This document shows, in pieces, positions 1-5,272 of a stretch of 5,272 nucleotides of DNA. Source of the stretch: Pseudorhodobacter sp. (lineage in GTDB: Bacteria; Pseudomonadota; Alphaproteobacteria; Rhodobacterales; Rhodobacteraceae); contig JAHEDL010000087.1 of the NCBI GenBank assembly GCA_024641255.1, positions 1 through 5,272 on the forward strand, in the 5' to 3' direction. A program made the position numbers and the translations under genes. Numbering within the stretch: position 1 is the first letter of the stretch; every line of letters begins with the position of its first letter. The notes below the pieces were generated by a model that searched no databases, had not been told where the DNA came from, and worked only from the letters and a program-made list of their open reading frames with translations.

Positions 1-45
1 CTCGCGGCTGGTCCTGACGGCGCGAAAAAGCGAAGGTTCGCTCAT
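1..45 (-). CDS. possible 5' end of a divergent gene (first 15 codons)
   Basis: Read on the minus strand from an ATG at 45-43, the frame stays open to the window edge and gives MSEPSLFRAVRTSRE, which has a natural-looking protein N-terminus. A divergent regulator or biosynthetic gene is a common arrangement beside such an operon. Only 15 residues are visible, no family can be named, and the sequence just upstream of the ATG (46-60) has no good Shine-Dalgarno. It could be chance. The competing plus-strand frames here show nothing recognisable. Confidence 0.25.
   Translation of the reverse strand, partial: MSEPSLFRAVRTSRE
29..42. repeat. perfect 6-bp dyad with 2-bp spacer
   Basis: AGCGAA-GG-TTCGCT is a perfect inverted repeat. 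It lies inside codons 2-6 of the possible divergent gene and about 180 bp upstream of the operon start. Such a dyad could bind a dimeric regulator, but a 6-bp arm is within what chance gives, and its position inside a possible reading frame argues for caution. Confidence 0.25.
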
Positions 46-221
46 ATCCAAGGCTGGAAAAGCCAGCAATGCGCCGAAAGTCAGGTCGCTCTGACAACGT
101 CGTGCGGCAGACGGGCCAAGGCTCCGCGATACCCTGAAAGAGAAAGGGCGCTATGCTGTTGGTACTTTGCATCCCTTCGCACGGTTGGGGGAAGACGGGA
201 GCCTGAACGCAAGGATAAAGC
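46..221 (+). other. operon leader / intergenic region
   Basis: This 176-bp stretch separates the possible divergent gene from the first operon gene. It should contain the operon promoter, because no upstream co-directional gene is visible. I see no convincing sigma-70 pair: TATGCT at 152-157 is a fair -10 but has no matching -35 about 17 bp upstream. A short stem (GCTGG at 53-57, CCAGC at 63-67) and the AAGGA Shine-Dalgarno at 211-215 are the only clear elements. A plus-strand frame is open from 1 to 221 but encodes nothing recognisable. Confidence 0.5.
211..215 (+). promoter_or_regulatory. Shine-Dalgarno for the BcsS-like gene
   Basis: AAGGA lies 6 bases before the ATG at 222 and fixes the start of the first operon gene. 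The start is also supported by the signal peptide that begins at this Met. Confidence 0.75.
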
Positions 222-899
222 ATGAAACGTTTGTTCCCAGCACTGAAATGTACCGTTGCCTTGATTGCAACGCTTGCCAGTTTCCCCGCTGTCGCCACAC
301 CGAAAGGCCAGCAGGTTACGCTGTTTCTGGGCGCACGTGAAAACGGTACCAGTCAATCGTTGTCTTACGTCATGGCGCCCAACCATGATCTTGCGGCCGA
401 AGGCATCTTGCTGCGTGCCAACCTTGGGGCTGGGAACCCAGACGCAGGTGAAACCTCGACCTCGGGCGATGTGATGCTGGGCTATCAGTTTGTGCCGAAC
501 GGCTGGAAGGTCCGCGTGTTTGCTGGCGTGAGCGCAGTGAATGGCATGTCGACGCCGGCCGGTCTGAAAAATGATACCGGGCTGAAAGTGATGGGCCAGG
601 TGCAAGCGCGCAAGGCCTTGCCGGTTTATCTGAACACGACTTGGAGCTATGAAGCGATCGAGCAGGCGTATCAGGCATCCGTACAGGTCGGCAGCCGGTT
701 TGACGCAGTGACGGTCGGACCAGAGCTTTCCGTGGCAGGACGCGAGGGCTATCATGCCTTGCGCCTTGGCGTGATGGCGACCGAAATGAAGCTGGGGGCG
801 TTGGGCGTCACGCTGCGCACCGGCTATTCGTTCAATACCGAAACCTCGCGTGGCAAAGACACGCCCTATTTGGCGCTTAGCACGACGTTGCAGTTCTGA
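222..899 (+). CDS. bcsS: BcsS-like outer-membrane beta-barrel protein
   Basis: This is a predicted secreted outer-membrane protein of 225 residues resembling the cellulose biosynthesis protein BcsS family, whose members sit in alphaproteobacterial cellulose operons and whose mechanism is poorly known. Residues 1-25 form a signal peptide (KR, hydrophobic core, AVA before T26). The mature part is a series of short amphipathic, Gly/aromatic-rich strands with no long hydrophobic helix, ending in LQF; a terminal Phe is the usual Bam recognition feature. Family-like segments include DVMLGYQF (83-90), VFAGV (99-103), VGPELSV (165-171) and RLGV (181-184). An AAGGA ribosome site lies 6 bases upstream. 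It is the first gene of the operon and stops 2 bp before the glycosyltransferase. Next to alginate-type genes rather than bcsA/B, it may serve as the outer-membrane partner of a different polymer; that role is inferred. The family call is from remembered similarity; a generic small barrel is the alternative. Confidence 0.75.
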   Translation: MKRLFPALKCTVALIATLASFPAVATPKGQQVTLFLGARENGTSQSLSYVMAPNHDLAAEGILLRANLGAGNPDAGETSTSGDVMLGYQFVPNGWKVRVFAGVSAVNGMSTPAGLKNDTGLKVMGQVQARKALPVYLNTTWSYEAIEQAYQASVQVGSRFDAVTVGPELSVAGREGYHALRLGVMATEMKLGALGVTLRTGYSFNTETSRGKDTPYLALSTTLQF

Positions 900-901
900 C
901 G

Positions 902-2407
902 ATGCGCTGGCCGGTTTTTCGTGGCAGTGCCGATCCGGTGCGCCACGCAGCAACCTGGGCCGCCAGTGCCCTGATCGTGGTGTGGTCGGCGGTGTTGCTG
1001 ACCAGAACCAACGCCCAAGGGGCGCATACCCGGTTGCTGGACACGGTTGGTCTGATCGCGGCCTGGCGCTATGGCTGGTCGCTGCTGCATTTTTTGCGCG
1101 CGGCGGTGTTCTTGCATCTGGTGTTCCCGCAGGTGGCCGCGCGGGCCAGACAGACAAAGCAGGCGACGAAGATCAGCCATATTTATGCCGTGGTGGCGTC
1201 GTTCAACATACCCGAAGCCCAGTTTCGGGCAGTCTATCGGTCGCTGGCGGCCAATTGCCTTGCGCTTGGCGTGCCCGCGACCATTGTGGCCGCAGTCACC
1301 TCTGACCGCGATTGCGCCATTCTGGCGCAACTGATCGCCGAGCTGGGCGAGACGGAGAATATTGAAATCATTGCACAGTTTCAGCGCGGCGATGGCAAGC
1401 GGTCTGCCTTGGCGATGGCCCTGCGCTGTATTGCGCAAAAGCTGCCACCGGCGAATGCGCTGACAGTTTTTCTGGATGGCGATATTGTGCTGGAGCCTGA
1501 CGCCTTGCGCAAATCTGTGCCGTTCTTTCAGGCTGATCCGGCGCTTGGTGCCATAACCAGCAACAACGACGCGGTGCTGAACACCGATGGCCTGACGCGG
1601 CATTGGTATGGGTTGCGCCATGCGCAGCGCCACGTCTTGATGGCGTCGATGGCGCTTTCGGGGCGGCTTCTGGTGCTGACCGGACGTTTTTCAATGTATC
1701 GCACCGCCGACAGCATCGACCCGGCGTTTATTGCGGCGGTTGAGGATGATCATATTGATCACTGGCTTTATGGCCGCATCCCGCTGCTAAGCGGTGATGA
1801 CAAGTCGATCTGGTTTCACCTGCTGAAACGGCAGCGCAAGATGCTTTATATTCCCGATGTCAAAGCGGTGGGCTTTGAAGGTCTGCCGCAAGGGGACAGC
1901 TTTGTGGTCGGCACATCGCGGCTGATGTTTCGCTGGTTTGGCAACATGTTGCGCGCAAATGAAAAGGCGATCCGGTTGGGCCCGCAGACCTGCGGCGGGT
2001 TCTTGTGGTGGGCGCTGGTTGATCAGCGGTTGTCGATGTGGACGGCAATGGTTGGCCCGATCACAGCAATCTTGTTTTCAATTGTGGTTTCACCTTTGTT
2101 TTTGTTGTATTATCTGGCTTGGGTGGCTGTGACGCGCACTGTCGTCAGCGCGCTGGAAGGCTTGTTGTGGGGGCGCTTTGATCCGACCTGGCCGTTCTTG
2201 ATGGCCTATACCCAAATTTGGGGCTCATTCCTTAAAATTTATCTACAATTCAGGCTAAATCGCCAAAGCTGGACCCGACAGGGCATTCGTCAGGGCGCGA
2301 CGATCAGCGTTGAAAACCTTGCTGGCGCGGCGCTGCACGCACTGGCGTTTGGCGGTCTGATTTGTGCAGCGGCCTGGGTTTCGGGCCTGTTGGAAGGACA
2401 GATGTGA
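902..2407 (+). CDS. alg8: Alg8-type processive family-2 glycosyltransferase (alginate synthase catalytic subunit)
   Basis: This is an inner-membrane GT2 polymerase. In Pseudomonas, Alg8 uses GDP-mannuronate to build polymannuronate. The 501 residues match the usual length (about 494). Membrane helices are predicted at about 15-34 and 57-76, a long hydrophobic block at 380-411, and a last helix at 478-497. The cytoplasmic GT-A domain spans about 95-320. Visible motifs are D192-G-D194 (the DxD), TGRFSMYR (260-267), VEDDH (280-284) and G298-D299-D300-K301-S302. The DxD and DDK spacing equals that of Pseudomonas Alg8 with a constant offset of 4. WWALVDQRLSMW (369-380) is an Alg8 signature as I recall it; a bacterial cellulose synthase would instead show QxxRW. 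The gene starts 2 bp after the upstream stop with no clear ribosome site, so translation probably depends on coupling. It overlaps the next gene by one base. The donor sugar is assumed from family, not shown. Confidence 0.93.
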   Translation: MRWPVFRGSADPVRHAATWAASALIVVWSAVLLTRTNAQGAHTRLLDTVGLIAAWRYGWSLLHFLRAAVFLHLVFPQVAARARQTKQATKISHIYAVVASFNIPEAQFRAVYRSLAANCLALGVPATIVAAVTSDRDCAILAQLIAELGETENIEIIAQFQRGDGKRSALAMALRCIAQKLPPANALTVFLDGDIVLEPDALRKSVPFFQADPALGAITSNNDAVLNTDGLTRHWYGLRHAQRHVLMASMALSGRLLVLTGRFSMYRTADSIDPAFIAAVEDDHIDHWLYGRIPLLSGDDKSIWFHLLKRQRKMLYIPDVKAVGFEGLPQGDSFVVGTSRLMFRWFGNMLRANEKAIRLGPQTCGGFLWWALVDQRLSMWTAMVGPITAILFSIVVSPLFLLYYLAWVAVTRTVVSALEGLLWGRFDPTWPFLMAYTQIWGSFLKIYLQFRLNRQSWTRQGIRQGATISVENLAGAALHALAFGGLICAAAWVSGLLEGQM

Positions 2408-2409
2408 TG
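2392..2409 (+). promoter_or_regulatory. Shine-Dalgarno and stop/start overlap deciding the alg44 start
   Basis: GGAAGGA (2392-2398) stands 8 bases before the ATG at 2407-2409, which shares its A with the TGA stop (2405-2407) of the preceding gene. This favours the ATG at 2407 over an in-frame TTG at 2362, which would add 15 residues overlapping the glycosyltransferase C-terminus. Confidence 0.8.
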
Positions 2410-3663
2410 GATGCCTCTGATCCGGTGGCTGCACCGGCGTTTCGGATCGCGCGGCGTGACCCGCGTGATTTTGTCGAGGTTGCTGTCGATTATACGGTCA
2501 TCGATGACGGCCATAGCCTGGAAGGCATCAAGCTGTCGCTGGGTTATCTGGTGCTGCGGCAGGATGATTGGATATTGCGGCGCGACGTTGCTCCGCGCCC
2601 GATCCGGTTGCTGTTTGCCTTTGCAGGCTTTGATTTCGGCATCGAGATGCTTGCCGCGCCTTGTGCGCCGGAACCCGATAGTGCGGGCTTGATCCGATAC
2701 CGGATTGTCCACATGGAAGCTCGGGCTCAGGCCAGTCTGGCGCAGGTGATCCGGATTTTGCTGATTGGCCTGATGCCCACTGCCGACGATCTGGCGCTGG
2801 GGCAAGACGCGCCGACACCTCTGGCACCGCTTGCAACGGCGCCTGTGCGTGGGCGTTGGCTTGCGTGGTTGGTGCTGTTGTTCAGTCTGGCTGGGCTTGC
2901 GCTTGGCGGTGCGCTGTTGGGCCAAGGCATCTATGCGGATCTGACGACGGTAAGCAGCACCACCGCTGCGGTCAGTGCGGCGCGGATTGATATTGTTAGC
3001 CCTGACTACGGAACGGTGGCCGACAGCGCATTGCGTGCACGCCAGTCGGTTCTGCCGGATCAGTTTCTGCTGCGCATCACTTCCGACAGGTTGGCGGCCG
3101 ATGTCGGCGATGCAACCGCGACGCTTGCCTATTTTGACCAGTTGCTTGCCGATCTGCCGCAAACAGCCGCGGCCCGTCCGATGCTAGGTGCGGATGGTCG
3201 CTATGGCGTGGTCTCGCGGCAAGATGCCCGCAGGGCGCGGGATCTGAGTGTCAGCAAACTTCAGGCCTTGGCACTGCGACAGACGGCGTTGACCGTCTAT
3301 GCGCCATGTCAGTGCCGGGTCTATTGGGCGGTGGCGGCGGGCCGCCCGGTTGCGCCGGGCGATCGTATTCTGACCTTGGTGAAATCGGCACCACAAGATG
3401 TGCTGATCGAGGCGCGGATTGCGCCCGATCTCGCCGATGCGGTGCATATTGGTCAGCAGGCGCAGGTGACCCTTGCTGACCGGCCCGATCCGCTGGCGGC
3501 GCGGGTGGAAAGTCTGGGGTATGATGCGCAGGTTGACCCACGGATCGGCCTGCCGCGCCAGCAAGAAAGCACGGAAGGTGATGTAACCGTGTTCTTGCGC
3601 CTGCTTGCCCCGCCAACAGATCTGCAACCGGGGACACCCGCGAAGGTGGTTATCGAAAAATGA
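2407..3663 (+). CDS. alg44: Alg44-type polysaccharide co-polymerase with degenerate PilZ domain
   Basis: This is the partner subunit of Alg8, 418 residues (Pseudomonas Alg44 about 389). Alg44 binds c-di-GMP through an N-terminal PilZ domain and spans the inner membrane to a periplasmic HlyD-like domain. Residues 1-130 are PilZ-like: R13/R16/R17/R20 provide the RxxxR arginines, but the DxSxxG motif reads KLSLGY (42-47), so the Asp is Lys and the last Gly is Tyr, with S44 kept. One membrane helix lies at about 151-173, after an RGR stop-transfer-like start. The periplasmic part has a first lipoyl-like half with SPDYGTV (198-204) and a second with APCQCRV (299-305), which corresponds to SPCDC in Pseudomonas Alg44, followed by a barrel ending in PAKVVIEK. 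Its stop overlaps the lyase start by 4 bp (ATGA), and GAAGGTGG inside its end (3642-3649) serves as the lyase ribosome site. The identity is firm; c-di-GMP control is uncertain because of the changed motif. Confidence 0.9.
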   Translation: MDASDPVAAPAFRIARRDPRDFVEVAVDYTVIDDGHSLEGIKLSLGYLVLRQDDWILRRDVAPRPIRLLFAFAGFDFGIEMLAAPCAPEPDSAGLIRYRIVHMEARAQASLAQVIRILLIGLMPTADDLALGQDAPTPLAPLATAPVRGRWLAWLVLLFSLAGLALGGALLGQGIYADLTTVSSTTAAVSAARIDIVSPDYGTVADSALRARQSVLPDQFLLRITSDRLAADVGDATATLAYFDQLLADLPQTAAARPMLGADGRYGVVSRQDARRARDLSVSKLQALALRQTALTVYAPCQCRVYWAVAAGRPVAPGDRILTLVKSAPQDVLIEARIAPDLADAVHIGQQAQVTLADRPDPLAARVESLGYDAQVDPRIGLPRQQESTEGDVTVFLRLLAPPTDLQPGTPAKVVIEK

Positions 3664-4814
3664 AAAAGCTCAAAGGGTTCTTACGGCTGGCGTCAGTGGC
3701 GTTGGCTCTGGCTGGCGGCGTCGCGGCGGCGATGACACCACAAGAGCGCAGCGCGCTGGATCTTTCCGGCTATCACGTCAACAATCCGACCGTGGCGCTG
3801 TTCGACGTGCCGACGCGGCGGGCGTATCTGGCGACAACCCAAGACGCCATGCTGCGCAAGCGCATCACTGCCCTGCGCGCCGGACCCAATTGCGCGGCTG
3901 CCATGGCGATGCCTGTGATCTCTGGTGCGCTGTTTACCCCGAAGTTCTACGAAGATCGCGCCGCGTGGCGGCAAGCGGCCACAATCTATCATGGCTTCGA
4001 GGACACCGTTGATGAGCTTTCCGCCGGTGCCTTGGTGGCAAACGATGATCGGCACGGTATCTGTGTGCTGACGATGCTGCAGCATTGGGCCGAACAACGC
4101 GCCTTTCTGGATTTCACCCCCGAAACCTCGGGCATACAAACCTGGTTCCAGATTGAATCATCGCTGACGGCGGCGGCGCTGTCTTACATGCAGGTGCGTG
4201 ACAGCATTGCGGGAATGGATACGGAAAAGAAGACGATCGAAAACTGGCTTTTCGCCGTGGCCAAGATGCATCTGGCCCGCCAAGGTGGGGCGGATGGCAG
4301 TTGCTGCAACAACCACTTCTATCGCCGCGCGCTTTACGCCGAAATCATCGGTGTGCTGACGCGGGATGACGCGTTGTTCCGCATCGGAGTAAGCGCAGTG
4401 TATTCTGCGTTGTCCGATAGCAACGCCGATGGCGCGTTGCGGCTTGAAATGGCCCGTGGCGCCAATGCCGCGAAATATCAGGTCTATGCAACGATGTATC
4501 TGGTGACGATCGCGCAAATTGCCAAACTGCAAGGGTATGATTTGTATCAGCTTTCGGATGGGGACCGCAGTCTGGATACAATTATCGGCTATTCCCTTGC
4601 GGTTCTAAGGTCGCCCGATCATGCAGCCGCAGATGCAGGTACCGCAGATCAAAATACCGAGTTTGCGCAGGAAGACCAATATCTGGTTTGGTTGGAAATG
4701 CTGGCTGATCATCCAGCCTACAAAGACAGCGTTGCTGAATTTTTGAAAGACAAAAGGCCCAGCTATAATCGCAGCCTAGGTGGCGATATTACGCTGTATT
4801 TTTACAAGAATTAG
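3660..4814 (+). CDS. algL: periplasmic PL5 alginate lyase
   Basis: AlgL-family enzyme of 384 residues (Pseudomonas about 367) that cleaves mannuronate-rich polymer by beta-elimination and, in Pseudomonas, clears polymer stranded in the periplasm. Residues 1-24 are a Sec signal peptide (KK, hydrophobic core, AAA before M25). The rest is an all-helical fold typical of an alpha/alpha toroid. Expected catalytic residues are present: K95 in FTPKF, N218-H219 in NNHFY, and R266 and Y273 in RGANAAKY. From N218 to Y273 the spacing matches Pseudomonas AlgL (N201, H202, R249, Y256) with a constant offset of 17. Further family blocks are SSLTAAALSYMQVR (158-171) and the C-terminal LGGDITLYF. Differences: Tyr273 is followed by QVY rather than HNY, the aromatic after NNHxY is Arg rather than Trp, and Cys215-Cys216 precede NNH. 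The ribosome site GAAGGTGG lies 10 bases upstream, within the preceding gene. It is the last intact operon gene; no strong terminator is seen after it. Substrate could be a related uronan rather than true alginate. Confidence 0.92.
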   Translation: MKKLKGFLRLASVALALAGGVAAAMTPQERSALDLSGYHVNNPTVALFDVPTRRAYLATTQDAMLRKRITALRAGPNCAAAMAMPVISGALFTPKFYEDRAAWRQAATIYHGFEDTVDELSAGALVANDDRHGICVLTMLQHWAEQRAFLDFTPETSGIQTWFQIESSLTAAALSYMQVRDSIAGMDTEKKTIENWLFAVAKMHLARQGGADGSCCNNHFYRRALYAEIIGVLTRDDALFRIGVSAVYSALSDSNADGALRLEMARGANAAKYQVYATMYLVTIAQIAKLQGYDLYQLSDGDRSLDTIIGYSLAVLRSPDHAAADAGTADQNTEFAQEDQYLVWLEMLADHPAYKDSVAEFLKDKRPSYNRSLGGDITLYFYKN

Positions 4815-4818
4815 CGGT

Positions 4819-5088
4819 TCACGCCAAACAACACTGTGGCAGATATGTCTGCTTGGGTCGGTCGTGTCGACGGCGGAAGTGGCGCGTTTGGGCGGCAAGA
4901 TCGCGGCCGATATCGGCTTTCTTGGTCTCGCGGATTGCAATCAGCTGATCCCATACGGCGGATCGCAGTGCGGCGTATGGGCGGACATAGCCAATAGCCT
5001 GATGGCCAACCTAGTCCAAATCTTCCAGTGCATCGACCAGCATGACCACGTCATCAGCAATCGTGCGGTGATTGGCGCCCCGCTCTCA
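4819..5088 (-). pseudogene. possible degraded minus-strand reading frame
   Basis: The 4815-5090 region contains no intact gene. On the minus strand, one frame between 5088 and 4819 reads like ordinary protein, with blocks such as ADDVVMLVDALEDLD and LRSAVWDQLIAIRETKKAD. It is broken by in-frame stops at 5088-5086 (TGA) and 5013-5011 (TAG) and ends at TGA 4821-4819. I cannot assign a family. The codon-aligned plus-strand frame has the higher third-position GC by hand count, so which strand once coded, if either did, is open. It is probably decayed accessory sequence between the operon and the insertion-sequence remnant. Confidence 0.25.
4906..4917. repeat. 12-bp perfect palindrome
   Basis: GCCGATATCGGC is fully self-complementary and lies in the gene-poor stretch after the lyase. 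It may be a site inside the decayed sequence or chance; it has no T-tract and so is not a terminator. Confidence 0.3.
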
Positions 5089-5090
5089 CA

Positions 5091-5272
5091 GCTTATCGTC
5101 ATGTCGAGGAAGCCTACCGCATCGCTCTGAAATCTTTGGCACGGCGCTATCTCGAACTGCATGACGAGGTTGCCGGCCCGGACGACATGACCGGGGCCAT
5201 CGTCAAGGATCTCGCCCCGGATCTGCTTGCCAAAATCGCGATCGGTTTGAGCAGCGCGGCACGGATTGCATC
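5091..5272 (+). mobile_element. IS110-family transposase remnant, N-terminally truncated, running off the window
   Basis: The plus-strand frame from about 5091 to the window end encodes a middle segment of an IS110-type transposase. It contains AYRIALKSLARRYLELHDEV, which matches the helical linker before the C-terminal Transposase_20 domain, then IVKDLAPDLLAKIAIG and SSAARIA, the position of the helix-hairpin-helix (usually GIGxxTAA). The catalytic N-terminal DEDD (RuvC-like) domain is missing: the frame meets a stop at 5043-5045, and recognisable similarity starts only near 5095. The C-terminal serine-containing part would lie beyond 5272, so whether it persists is unknown. This is not a functional element on what is visible. 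The conserved Gly-x-Gly of the hairpin reads IGLSS, another sign of decay or divergence. Recognition is by remembered family patterns, and the left boundary is approximate. Confidence 0.72.

Noticed and set aside
160..173. Sigma-54 promoter candidate (TTGGTACTTTGCAT)
   Set aside because: The GG and GC elements are only 6 bases apart instead of 10, so it does not fit a -24/-12 promoter.
81..1157. 358-codon open frame on the minus strand
   Set aside because: It lies antisense to the BcsS-like gene and the start of alg8, has a Arg/His/Pro-rich composition with no recognisable domain, and shares no sensible start context. It is a shadow of high-GC coding sequence.
2362..2406. Upstream TTG start extending alg44 by 15 residues
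   Set aside because: The extension overlaps the alg8 C-terminus and lacks a ribosome site, whereas the ATG at 2407 has GGAAGGA at proper spacing.
2290..3162. 290-codon open frame on the minus strand opposite alg8/alg44
   Set aside because: Its composition (Gln/Arg-rich, no domain) fits an antisense shadow; the plus-strand genes explain the region fully.
4839..4852. Hairpin GCAGA-TATG-TCTGC after algL as a terminator
   Set aside because: It has only a 5-bp stem and no following T-tract, so intrinsic termination is not supported.
4780..5130. 116-codon plus-strand frame overlapping the end of algL
   Set aside because: It starts inside the lyase gene in another frame and ends out of frame within the IS110 fragment. 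It shows no recognisable family and is not an intact gene, though its third-position GC is fairly high.
5091..5272. IS110 bridge-RNA region or CRISPR-like structure near the transposase remnant
   Set aside because: The 5' end and flanks of the element are missing or decayed, and no repeat array or structured non-coding segment can be seen.

Overview
The window holds a compact, co-directional four-gene exopolysaccharide operon (222-4814, + strand). It is best read as an alginate-type (poly-mannuronate-like) synthase locus of an alphaproteobacterium, probably a Rhodobacterales relative. The taxonomic guess rests on high-GC coding sequence, a BcsS-type outer-membrane protein (a family I associate mainly with Alphaproteobacteria) and an IS110-family fragment resembling those common in that group. 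It is an inference, not a demonstrated assignment.

Layout: 1-45 may be the first 15 codons of a divergent minus-strand gene, which is weakly supported. 46-221 is a leader region with a small dyad and a good Shine-Dalgarno for the first operon gene. 222-899 encodes a secreted BcsS-like beta-barrel protein. 902-2407 encodes an Alg8-type membrane family-2 glycosyltransferase with the DxD, TGR, EDD and GDDK motifs in place. 2407-3663 encodes an Alg44-type co-polymerase (degenerate PilZ domain, one membrane helix, HlyD-like periplasmic part). 3660-4814 encodes a periplasmic PL5 alginate lyase (AlgL) with its catalytic Lys, Asn, His, Arg and Tyr retained. The genes are separated by 2 bp or overlap by 1 and 4 bp, so they are almost certainly one translationally coupled transcription unit. 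After the lyase there is no intact gene: 4815-5090 looks like degraded sequence (a possible minus-strand fossil frame with stops), and 5091-5272 is an N-terminally truncated IS110-family transposase running off the window.

Working model: Alg8 and Alg44 polymerise a uronic-acid (or related) polymer across the inner membrane. AlgL trims or clears polymer in the periplasm. The BcsS-like barrel, a protein otherwise tied to cellulose operons, sits at the outer membrane as a possible export or surface-retention partner. None of the usual Pseudomonas export and modification genes (algK, algE, algG, algX, algI/J/F) is present in the window. Two points stand out: a cellulose-type outer-membrane protein paired with alginate-type synthase genes, and loss of the Asp/Gly positions of the c-di-GMP-binding DxSxxG motif in the Alg44 PilZ domain.
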